Assembly (NCBI GenBank): GCA_038210495.1
Contig: JBBQWR010000012.1
Span: 1 to 64,000, forward strand
DNA length: 64,000 bases
Reading direction: 5' to 3'
Origin: JBBQWR01 sp038210495
GTDB taxonomy: Bacteria; Planctomycetota; Planctomycetia; Pirellulales; DATAWG01
The translations under genes and the position numbers were made by a program. Positions 46,545 through 54,265 of this stretch are shown here, one piece after another. Position 1 is the first letter of the stretch, and each line of letters opens with the position of its first letter. The notes beneath the pieces were generated by a model, which searched no databases, had not been told where the DNA came from, and worked only from the letters and a program-made list of their open reading frames with translations.

Positions 46545-48395
46545 TTAGAGAATGCCGTGCAGCGGGCCGCCGGGGGCGGCTAGGGCATCGACCCTGCGCG
46601 ACACCGCGGGGTCTTCGATCAACGGTGGCGCGTGCCGAGGCTTGACCCTCGCGTCGATGACGAGCGAGCCTCGGCAGCCCCAGTGTTTTTGCTCGATCGA
46701 CGATTCGATGCCGTAGACGTCGGCCGCTGGATCGCTACGAGTGAACGCGACCCACAGAAAGTTTCGCAGCGACGCGGCGGTGAACTCACTGTCGTCGACG
46801 ATGACGACCAGCGGAAATCGGCCGAGCGGATCATCCGAGCGCGATACGGCGCAAAATCGCTCGACCGAAAAATCCGCGGACTGCGACGCGGAATCGGCGG
46901 CGTATTTCGGCCCGCGGATCGCGAGCACGCCGGGCAGACAAATTCGTGGGTCGGAAAATTGCTCCGGCATCGCGAAGCGAAAATCGCTCGGCAATTCGCT
47001 TGGCAACTCTCTTACCGCCGGTCCCGCAGACGCGATCACCAGCTTCGAGCCCTCGTTCAATCCACGGCCCGAGTAGTCCAGCGTGTCGATCGTGGTCCGC
47101 GTTTGAAAATGCAAATCGCGCCGCCAATCGACCCGGGCTAGCGCGTGCTGCAGGAATTGCGACACGTCGTGGATGTCGAGCTTTGGGTTGTCGGCGCCAT
47201 TGACGATCCACAGATATTTGGCCAGCGACAGTTGCCCTTGGCCGAGCAGACCGTTGGCTTGGGTCAGCAACTCCTGCGGCTGCCGCGTTGGGTTGTAGGG
47301 CGTATACCGCTCGCTGCCGATCGCCAGCAGCAGCGGATGCACGCCGGCCGCGTCCACGGCGTGAATCGCTTGCACCCCGGCCACCAGAGTCGGCGCGAGC
47401 GGCTCGGTCAACTCGTGAATGAACTGTCCGAACACCGTGTCTTCCTGCGGCGGCCGGCCGACGACCGTGAACGGCCAAATCGGATCGGGCCGATGATAAA
47501 CGTGCTCCACCCGGAGCACGGGAAAATCGTGCTGGAGACTGTAGTACCCTAGATGGTCTCCGAACGGCCCCTCGGGCAATCGCCGCTCGGGATCGACAAC
47601 GCCGGTAATGCAAAAATCGGCGTCGGCATAAATCGGCAATTGACCGGGCCGCGAAATCATCGGCGGTCGCCGTCCGCCCAGCGCGCCGGCGAACGACAAC
47701 TCCGACAAACCCTCGGGCAGCGGCATTACGGCCGCGATCGTGAACGCCGGGGCGCCGCCGACAAAAATATTCACGCGAAACGGCTCGCCCCGCTTGATCG
47801 CCACGGCATGATGCACGCCGATCCCGCGATGAATTTGATAGTGCAGACCGACCTCTCCCTTCGGCCGGTACCGGTTGCCGGAAAGCTGCACGCGATACAT
47901 GCCCAAATTCGAGCGATTGAAGCCAGGTTGCTCGGCGTCTTCGGAATACACAATCGGTAGCGTGATGAAAGCCCCAGCGTCGTCGGGCCACGATTTAAGT
48001 TGTGGCAATTGGTCGATCGTCGTCTCGTGAGCAAGAACCGGCCCGCCCGACACGCTTTTTAGTCGCATCTTCGTCGCCAGCCAGGCTGCGGAGCGATAAT
48101 GCAGCGGACGCCGCAGCGCCAGCGCGGGATCGACCTTAAGTTCGATCAACCGGCGAACGCCATCGAGCGTATCGCGGAAGAGATATCGCATTCGCTCCAT
48201 CGTTCCGAATAGATTAGACACCATCGGAAACTGGCAGCCTTTGACGCGAGCGAAGTACAGCGCCGGGCCGCCAGCTTGATACACCCGCCGCTGAATCTCG
48301 GCCGCCTCGAGGTTCGGATCGATCTCGACATTAATGCGCGCAAGTTGGCCGGTTCGCTCCAGATCATCAACGCATTGCCGCAGATTTTTATGCAC
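46545..48395 (-). CDS. UbiD-family prenylated-FMN-dependent decarboxylase
   Basis: A 616-residue protein, somewhat longer than E. coli UbiD (about 500). Recognisable family segments are the N-terminal LRQCVDDLERTGQL, then QIHRGIGVHHA, AVMPLPEGLSELSFAGAL and the active-site region LPEGPFGDHLGYYSLQ, where the Glu of the EGPFG motif is a conserved active-site residue. UbiD enzymes use prenylated FMN made by UbiX to decarboxylate aromatic or unsaturated acids, in ubiquinone or menaquinone synthesis or in catabolism. No UbiX or quinone gene is nearby, so the substrate is open. The menaquinone (MqnL-like) role is possible but unproven here. Confidence 0.9.
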   Translation of the reverse strand: MHKNLRQCVDDLERTGQLARINVEIDPNLEAAEIQRRVYQAGGPALYFARVKGCQFPMVSNLFGTMERMRYLFRDTLDGVRRLIELKVDPALALRRPLHYRSAAWLATKMRLKSVSGGPVLAHETTIDQLPQLKSWPDDAGAFITLPIVYSEDAEQPGFNRSNLGMYRVQLSGNRYRPKGEVGLHYQIHRGIGVHHAVAIKRGEPFRVNIFVGGAPAFTIAAVMPLPEGLSELSFAGALGGRRPPMISRPGQLPIYADADFCITGVVDPERRLPEGPFGDHLGYYSLQHDFPVLRVEHVYHRPDPIWPFTVVGRPPQEDTVFGQFIHELTEPLAPTLVAGVQAIHAVDAAGVHPLLLAIGSERYTPYNPTRQPQELLTQANGLLGQGQLSLAKYLWIVNGADNPKLDIHDVSQFLQHALARVDWRRDLHFQTRTTIDTLDYSGRGLNEGSKLVIASAGPAVRELPSELPSDFRFAMPEQFSDPRICLPGVLAIRGPKYAADSASQSADFSVERFCAVSRSDDPLGRFPLVVIVDDSEFTAASLRNFLWVAFTRSDPAADVYGIESSIEQKHWGCRGSLVIDARVKPRHAPPLIEDPAVSRRVDALAAPGGPLHGIL

Positions 48396-48441
48396 AACTA
48401 AGGCGAGCGGCGCGTCGAGCGTGGTGGTCAGTTGGCGATCT

Positions 48442-48646
48442 TAGCCCTGAAAGGGCGTAAAATATCAGCCCAGGGCAACGCCCTGGGTATTGATTTGTAT
48501 CAGGATTACAAGCCCTGAAGGGGCGCAATAAAATCATCCGAGTCGGCGCGCGTGAAATATTGTTTCGCCCTAGCAGGGCTATGTTGTCTTACGACGCATT
48601 TACCCAGGGTGTTGCCCTGGGCTGGTTTGTAACGCCCTGTTGAGGC
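48442..48646. repeat. Dispersed palindromic repeat C (agccctgaaagggcg / cagcccagggcaacgccctggg)
   Basis: The arms cagcccagggcaacgccctg..gta (48466-48489) and tacccagggtgttgccctgggctg (48601-48624; 24 bases, given for position) match at 23 of 24 positions. Outside and inside them are agccctgaaagggcg-type units (48443-48457 and around 48512-48526 and 48567-48580). This layout is typical of a short mobile intergenic element in planctomycete genomes. It fills the gap between UbiD and leucyl aminopeptidase. Confidence 0.8.
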
Positions 48647-48799
48647 TCAGGCATGCAGTCAGCAGATGAAAAGCAAGTTCGGCGAAAACCTACGCCACTC
48701 GAAATAATAGCCCCTGCCGCTACAATGTGGCAGACATCTTCCCCACAAACCGAAATCCCGCCGCGAACTTCACCGGCGCCACCTCTCGATCAATCGACT

Positions 48800-50257
48800 A
48801 TGGAAATCCAACGATTCGATACTCCGCTGGCCGCGACCGAGGCCGATGCCCTGGTCGTCGGAATCTTCGGCGACGAAACTTTGTCCGGCGCCGCGGCCGA
48901 CGCCGATCGGGCGACCGGCGGTCTGCTAGCCCGCTTGATCGAGCGCAAGGAAATCACCGGCAAGAAATACGAGACCGTGGCCCTGCTCGCGCCGCCCGGC
49001 GTCGCTGCCGGAATGATCCTCGCGCTTGGCCTGGGCGATCGCGATAAATACGACGTTGGCACGGCCGAGCGAACCGCTTCGGCCGCGGCGAAGTATCTGG
49101 CCGGCAAGCCGCGCAGCCGCGTGGCGTATTTTCTCGATGCCAATAATTCCGGCCCGCTCACCGAAGCGGCCGTCGCTGGCGCCGCGATCGGCTGCCTTGG
49201 GCAAGATCTTTATCGGGCGGAAAAAAAGCGCACGCCGTTCGGCGAATTGCTCTGGTCCGGTGGCGAGCCATCGGCCATCGATCGGGGTCGAATCCTCGGC
49301 GAAGCGGTGAATCTCACTCGCCGGCTCGTGAACGAACCGCCGCACGACATGTACCCCGCGTCGTTCGCGGTTCAGGCCGAGCGGGTCGCCAAGGAATGTG
49401 GCTTTGAGGTCGAGATTTGGGACCAAGCCCGGCTCGAACAGGAGCGGTGCGGTTCGCTGCTGGCCGTGGCCAAGGGTTCGCATCGCGAGCCCCGGTTGGT
49501 CAAGCTCCATTATCGCGGCGCGGCGCCCGACCGACCGCTGCTCGCGCTGGTGGGCAAAGGGGTCACGTTCGACTCCGGCGGGCTGTCGCTCAAGCCGTCG
49601 GACAGCATGATCACCATGAAGTGCGACATGGCCGGCGCCGCCACGGTACTGGGCGCGATGCAAGCGATCGCCCGGCTCAAGCTGCCCGTGAATGTCGTCG
49701 GCCTGATGGGTCTGGTCGAGAACATGACCGGGCCAGCCGCTTACAAGCTCGGCGACGTGCTCACCGCGCGCAACGGCAAGACGATCGAGGTCCACAACAC
49801 CGACGCCGAGGGCCGGTTGGTCCTGGCCGACGTGCTGTGCGTGACCGTCGAAATGGGCGCGGCGAAAATCATCGATCTGGCCACGCTCACCGGCGCCTGC
49901 GTCGTGGCGCTGGGTCTCGACGTGGCGGGACTGATGACCAACGATCAAGCCTGGTGCGACGCAGTCGCTGCTGCCGCCAAGACGGCCGGCGAGCCGGTCT
50001 GGCAACTGCCGATGTTCGCCGAATACGACGAACAGATTCAGGGCGAGATCGCCGACATCAAAAATGTCGGCGAAGGCCGCTGGGGAGGAGCCATCACGGC
50101 CGCTAAGTTCTTGGAGCAGTTCGTCGACAAAAAGCCCTGGACCCACATCGACATCGCCGGCCCCGCATTTTTGGAAAAGCCCAAACCCTGGCAAGACGGC
50201 GGCGGCAGCGGGGCACTGGTCAGGACGCTAGTCGAAGTGGCGCGGGCATTCTCGTAA
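48800..50257 (+). CDS. pepA: Leucyl aminopeptidase (M17 family)
   Basis: A 485-residue cytosolic two-zinc aminopeptidase. The C-terminal catalytic half shows the M17 motifs: GKGVTFDSGGLSLKPSDSM (metal-binding Asp, catalytic Lys region), KCDMAGAATVLG and the signature NTDAEGRLVLADVL (Asp/Glu ligands, catalytic Arg). The N-terminal macro-like domain precedes it. The frame is open to 48653, but the extension is Pro/Thr-rich and not family-like, so ATG 48800 (MEIQRFD) is used. It hydrolyses N-terminal residues in peptide turnover. Confidence 0.96.
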   Translation: MEIQRFDTPLAATEADALVVGIFGDETLSGAAADADRATGGLLARLIERKEITGKKYETVALLAPPGVAAGMILALGLGDRDKYDVGTAERTASAAAKYLAGKPRSRVAYFLDANNSGPLTEAAVAGAAIGCLGQDLYRAEKKRTPFGELLWSGGEPSAIDRGRILGEAVNLTRRLVNEPPHDMYPASFAVQAERVAKECGFEVEIWDQARLEQERCGSLLAVAKGSHREPRLVKLHYRGAAPDRPLLALVGKGVTFDSGGLSLKPSDSMITMKCDMAGAATVLGAMQAIARLKLPVNVVGLMGLVENMTGPAAYKLGDVLTARNGKTIEVHNTDAEGRLVLADVLCVTVEMGAAKIIDLATLTGACVVALGLDVAGLMTNDQAWCDAVAAAAKTAGEPVWQLPMFAEYDEQIQGEIADIKNVGEGRWGGAITAAKFLEQFVDKKPWTHIDIAGPAFLEKPKPWQDGGGSGALVRTLVEVARAFS

Positions 50258-50458
50258 AAATGCGACGTTTTGGATCGGCTTTATCACCGGCCACTGTCTG
50301 GTCATCTCTGGTGGGATGCTGCTGGTGAGTTTTTCTCATGGCTCGTTGTGCCTCCTCTGGCGGCGACTTACAATACCGGGCGAAACTGGGCACGCTTTAT
50401 TCGCCCACTCATCTTGCGGCGTCCATTGCCGCCTGCCGCTCAAGCTTAAAGGAATCTC

Positions 50459-52678
50459 ATGACGCAACATCTTGAAAAATCGCGAATGGGTCGATTCGCC
50501 TCACGATCGGTGCTCACCACACTGGCGATCGTCGGGACCCTGGCGCTACTGGCGCTTTCGACGCGGCCCGCTCAGGCCGAGACGCCGCAAAAATTTGGCA
50601 ACGCTCTGGATTTCGCTCCGGCCGACGCTGCTTATTTCGGCTCAATGCTTCGCAACGGCGAGCAGATCGATATCATCTCCAAGAGCAAGGCCTGGGCTAA
50701 GTTCCAGGAAATTCCGGTCGTCGCGCAAGGTCTCGGGGCCTGGCAGGTGTTGTGGGCATTTCAAGTCCAGCCCAACCTCGGCGGCGAGGAAAACAAGCAA
50801 CTGCTCGACATGGCCGGCGATCTGCTGTCGCACGAAATTTTTTACTACGGCGACATGCAGTCGATCGAGACTTGGGGTCTTTTGAATTCGGCGATGAATT
50901 CGGCCCGTTTCGGCGGGGCCTTCTCCCAACTGCAGAATGCCGGCGGCGCCCCCGCCGAAAATCAGACGAAGGCTCAGTTCCACGCCGTGCTGGAAAACAT
51001 GGCCAAGAATCTGGATCGGGTCCAAACGCCGACCATTGTGTTCGGTTTTAAGCACACCCACGCCGACCGGATCAAGGCTCAACTGGCCCGGCTCGAAAAA
51101 GCGTTCAACGACCACATCGATGAAGTGCCCGCGCTGAAGGGGCGATTCACTCGCGAAAAGGTCGGCGGAAGCGAATATCTCACCCTCAAACTCGACGGCG
51201 GGATGATCCCCTGGGATCAGATTCCGATCAAATCGTATGAAGAGAAGCCGGGCGAATTCGACAAGCTCGTCGACAAAATTAAGCAATTGCCGCTGGTAAT
51301 TTCGCTCGGGATTCACGACGACTATCTGCTGTTGACGCTCAGTAAATCTAGCGAGCATCTCGCCACGCTCGGCTCCAGCGCCAAACTGGCCGACAAGCCC
51401 GAGCTGGCCCGGCTGGAGAAATTCCGCGACAAGCGGATCACGGGCATCAGCTATTCCTCCACCGCCGTGCGAGCGTCGGAAGAAGGGAGCGTACTGGACA
51501 CGATCGCGGAAATGGCCAAACAAGGACTACCGGCCGCCGGCGTGCCAGCCGACATCCAGGCCCGCATTCAAAAGGATCTCACTGAGCTAGCCGGCGACGC
51601 TACGAAGCCCAAGCATGGCCCGCTGCTTAGCGTCTCACAACTGACCGACCGGGGATACGAGTCGTTTACTTGGGACTGGAGCGAGCAGAATCAACTCGAT
51701 GGCTCCAAGCCACTGGATATGCTCGAGCACGTCGGCGGCGCCCCCTTGATCGTGCTGATCGACCGCGGCAAATACGAGCCGAACGACTACCGCATGCTCG
51801 TCAAATGGCTCAAGCGAGGTTATGGATATGTCGAAGACTTGGCCGTCCCCAAGCTCAAGCCCGACGAGCAGAAGGAATATCAAAAATGGTTCGAGGTCGC
51901 CAAGCCGCTGCTGGCACGGCTCGACGCCGCGACCGAAAAGATGTTGCTGCCTTCGCTTGCCGACGGCCAAGTGGCGCTGGTGGTCGACGCCAAGCTCACG
52001 AGTCGCAGTTGGTTCAAAGGGATGCCGCGGAGCGATGCGCCGCTGCCGATGGCCGAGCCGGCGGTGGTCGTCGGAGTCAGCGATCCCGACCTATTGAAAA
52101 AGGCGATCGCCGAATACAGATCGATCGCGGACGACGCGATTCTAAAGTTCTCGCAGCTCAAGCCGGGCGAGATTCCGCCGGGATTCAAGATTCCCGACCC
52201 GCAGGTCCGCGAGACGCCCGCCGGATCGATCTATAGCTATCCGTTTCCGAAGGACGCCGGCGTCGATTATCAATTGGCGTTCAACGCGGGGCTGGGGAAG
52301 AAAGTGGCCGTCGTGACGATGGCGCCCAAGCACACATCCGAGCTACTGACCGCCAAGCCGTTCGAGGCCGAAGGACCGGCGGGAGACGCGAAGCGGCCGG
52401 CGGCAAGCGCCGGATATTTGGACTGGGGAAGTCTGGTCGAGGCCAGCACGCCGTGGGTCGAATATGCGATCCGTCAGAACACGAAAGTCGAAGACGAAGA
52501 CGCTCCGGGCAATGGGCAACAAGGCCGCACGAGCAAGGCCGAGCTGCGTGAGACGCTGGCCCAAGTTCGTTCGTTCATGGAGGTGCTCAAGGTCCTCCGC
52601 ACCGTCTCGAGCGCTAGCTACTTCGAGGAAAAAGTGTTTGTGCGGCATACGGAAACGCACTTCCGCGATTTAGAGTGA
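50459..52678 (+). CDS. Large secreted protein, uncharacterised
   Basis: A 739-residue exported protein with a good signal peptide (VLTTLAIVGTLALLALSTRPAQAE, cleavage after AQA). The mature part is mixed alpha/beta without recognised catalytic motifs: FAPADAAYFGSM near the start, then TPTIVFGFKH, LTLSKSSEHLATLG, DGQVALVVDAKL and AVVVGVSDPDLLKKAI. These resemble the internal pseudo-repeats of large DUF3352-like proteins in planctomycetes, but I cannot confirm that. A convergent 16-bp palindrome lies nine bases after the stop. Role unknown; periplasmic or surface. Confidence 0.7.
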   Translation: MTQHLEKSRMGRFASRSVLTTLAIVGTLALLALSTRPAQAETPQKFGNALDFAPADAAYFGSMLRNGEQIDIISKSKAWAKFQEIPVVAQGLGAWQVLWAFQVQPNLGGEENKQLLDMAGDLLSHEIFYYGDMQSIETWGLLNSAMNSARFGGAFSQLQNAGGAPAENQTKAQFHAVLENMAKNLDRVQTPTIVFGFKHTHADRIKAQLARLEKAFNDHIDEVPALKGRFTREKVGGSEYLTLKLDGGMIPWDQIPIKSYEEKPGEFDKLVDKIKQLPLVISLGIHDDYLLLTLSKSSEHLATLGSSAKLADKPELARLEKFRDKRITGISYSSTAVRASEEGSVLDTIAEMAKQGLPAAGVPADIQARIQKDLTELAGDATKPKHGPLLSVSQLTDRGYESFTWDWSEQNQLDGSKPLDMLEHVGGAPLIVLIDRGKYEPNDYRMLVKWLKRGYGYVEDLAVPKLKPDEQKEYQKWFEVAKPLLARLDAATEKMLLPSLADGQVALVVDAKLTSRSWFKGMPRSDAPLPMAEPAVVVGVSDPDLLKKAIAEYRSIADDAILKFSQLKPGEIPPGFKIPDPQVRETPAGSIYSYPFPKDAGVDYQLAFNAGLGKKVAVVTMAPKHTSELLTAKPFEAEGPAGDAKRPAASAGYLDWGSLVEASTPWVEYAIRQNTKVEDEDAPGNGQQGRTSKAELRETLAQVRSFMEVLKVLRTVSSASYFEEKVFVRHTETHFRDLE

Positions 52679-52686
52679 GCGAAGAA

Positions 52687-52760
52687 GGTGGTGGGGCTAG
52701 GGGCGAGGGAAGAAAGTCGGCGGCGAAGTTGCGGAAACTCTAGTCCCTAGCCCCACCACC
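52687..52760. terminator. Palindrome between convergent genes, probable bidirectional terminator
   Basis: ggtggtggggctaggg (52687-52702) and ccctagccccaccacc (52745-52760) are perfect 16-bp complements with a 42-base loop. It lies exactly between the stops of the secreted-protein gene (52678) and the P-II gene (52781). There is no T-run. A very stable RNA hairpin is expected in both directions. Confidence 0.6.
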
Positions 52761-52780
52761 CCTCCTCCCTCGGCCTTCCT

Positions 52781-53119
52781 TCAAATCGCCGCGTTTGCCG
52801 TTTCGCCGGTCCGAATGCGAATCACCTCCAGTAATTGACTGACGAAAATCTTGCCATCGCCGACTTGACCCGTTCGGGCGGCGCTGACCAGAGCGTCGAT
52901 CACGTCGGCCGTGCCCATGTCGTCGACGACCACTTCCAGCTTGACCTTGGGCATGAAGTCGATGGCGTACTCCGCGCTGCGGTAGGTTTCGGTGTGCCCC
53001 TTCTGGCGTCCAAAGCCGCGGACCTCCGTGACGGTCATTCCCTGGACCCCCTTCGCATGCAGCGCCTGCTTGACCTCTTCCAACTTGAAATGCCGAATCA
53101 CCGCTTCGATTTTTCGCAT
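52781..53119 (-). CDS. glnB: Nitrogen regulatory protein P-II
   Basis: A 112-residue protein of exact P-II length. Hallmarks: MRKIEAVIRHFKLEEVKQAL start, the T-loop FGRQKGHTETYRSAEY with Tyr51 (the uridylylation site in enterics), and the C-terminal signature DGKIFVSQLLEVIRIRTGE. It senses ATP/ADP and 2-oxoglutarate and controls nitrogen targets by direct binding. The frame is open to 53209, but only the start at 53119 gives the family N-terminus. No amtB or glnA gene is adjacent, so glnB versus glnK cannot be settled. The upstream neighbour is ftr. Confidence 0.95.
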   Translation of the reverse strand: MRKIEAVIRHFKLEEVKQALHAKGVQGMTVTEVRGFGRQKGHTETYRSAEYAIDFMPKVKLEVVVDDMGTADVIDALVSAARTGQVGDGKIFVSQLLEVIRIRTGETANAAI

Positions 53120-53222
53120 GATGGGAGCCCTTGTTGATGCTGGCCGGCGACCCGCCGATGTGGGAGTCGTGCGCCGGCGCATGATGGAAATTAAACCGAG
53201 ATGGACCACTTAGGTCGGCGCC

Positions 53223-53257
53223 GCCCACCAATACATCGCCAACTCGCGATGGTGGGC
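53223..53257. repeat. Short inverted repeat between ftr and glnB
   Basis: gcccacca (53223-53230) and tggtgggc (53250-53257) are perfect 8-bp arms around a 19-base segment that itself has complementary parts (catcgcc..gcgatg). It lies just past the ftr stop and may be a terminator or a small dispersed repeat. Confidence 0.4.
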
Positions 53258-53267
53258 GAAGCCCATC

Positions 53268-54173
53268 CTATACGATCTTTTGCGCCAGCGAGAGAATTTC
53301 GCGCAAGTGAAAATGATACTTGCCGAGCTTGCCGCCGTAATTTCCGGCCGAAATGGCGAGAACCTTTGGGCCCGCGGCGGCGCGAATCGCCGCCACCATG
53401 GCGCCGGCGATTGCCGCTTCGTCCACGCCGTCGATCACAATTTCCAGGCAATGATTGGCTCCCCTCTGCAAGCGAGTCTCAACGAGTCCCTTGAGCGTGG
53501 GACAGAATACATCGGCGGTCGACGCCTTGAGAGCCTTGTATCGCGACCCCACCTTGCTGCCGCTACGCACCGCCCCGCCAGGAAAGGGAGTGATTGTGCC
53601 CGGCAAATCGGCGATCGCCTCGACGGCGCGACGCGCGGCGTCGAGTGCGGACCCGAGCTCGGCGGCTTGCATGAGGATGTTTCCGCCGGCGATCCCTTTT
53701 TCGATCCCCAGCGACTGCTCAACCAGAAATTCGCCATCCATCACGGGAATTCGCCAGTATCTGCGGCCGGCGAGCAGCTTGCTCTTTTGATGGCCGTCGC
53801 CGAAAAAACGGAGCAACTTGCCCAGCGGCGCGCGCTCGACGCTCTCGGGCAAACCATCGAAGACCGCGGTCGTGGGGCAGGTCATCAGACATTGACCGAC
53901 ACGAGTCACCATCGCCTTGCCCAGACTCTCGGCGGAGAAGCCGAAGGCCAAGATGGCGGCGCCCGGCCGGCGGTCCGGCGTCTCGTCGAGCGAAAGCCAT
54001 CGCTCCAGTCCGATTTCCGCGTCGCAGCCGATGATCGAACTGCCATAACCGGTGACTTCCGAGAGCGCCGCCTTCAGCCAATAGTCGTCGTGGGCCGTGA
54101 CAACCAGCCGTGCGTAGCGCATGCGAAACGCCTCGGCGAACGTGTCGTCTATCAGCGTGTCGGAAATCAGCAT
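53268..54173 (-). CDS. ftr: Formylmethanofuran-tetrahydromethanopterin N-formyltransferase
   Basis: A 301-residue enzyme of normal Ftr length (about 297 in methanogens). Conserved stretches: the IDDTFAEAF start, VTGYGSSIIGCDAEIG, GQCLMTCPTTAVFDGLPE, VMDGEFLVEQSLGI, ITPFPGGAVRSGSKVGSRY and the end ISAGNYGGKLGKYHFHLREIL (split). It moves the formyl group between methanofuran-type carrier and tetrahydromethanopterin in C1 metabolism (FhcD subunit of the bacterial Fhc complex). The frame continues to 54269 through a repeat; ATG 54173, with GAGGGAG upstream, is the natural start. No other H4MPT-pathway gene is in the window. Confidence 0.95.
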   Translation of the reverse strand: MLISDTLIDDTFAEAFRMRYARLVVTAHDDYWLKAALSEVTGYGSSIIGCDAEIGLERWLSLDETPDRRPGAAILAFGFSAESLGKAMVTRVGQCLMTCPTTAVFDGLPESVERAPLGKLLRFFGDGHQKSKLLAGRRYWRIPVMDGEFLVEQSLGIEKGIAGGNILMQAAELGSALDAARRAVEAIADLPGTITPFPGGAVRSGSKVGSRYKALKASTADVFCPTLKGLVETRLQRGANHCLEIVIDGVDEAAIAGAMVAAIRAAAGPKVLAISAGNYGGKLGKYHFHLREILSLAQKIV

Positions 54174-54186
54174 GTTGACTCCCTCT

Positions 54187-54236
54187 CCCTTTGGGAGAGG
54201 GCTGCCCTCACCCTGCCCTCTCCCAAGGGGAAAGGG
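54187..54236. repeat. Palindromic repeat supplying the leader of ftr
   Basis: ccctttgggagaggg (about 54187-54202) and ccctctcccaagggg (about 54219-54234) pair with few mismatches around a ctgccctcaccctg loop. It resembles a widespread planctomycete intergenic repeat. Its left edge provides the GAGAGGGAG Shine-Dalgarno-like sequence just before the ftr ATG. Confidence 0.55.
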
Positions 54237-54265
54237 TCCTCGGACTCGCTCTGTCGCCATTCTTC

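Noticed and set aside
48926..50194. A 422-codon minus-strand open frame
   Set aside because: It is the antisense of the leucyl aminopeptidase gene, whose M17 motifs are intact; the antisense product has no family character.
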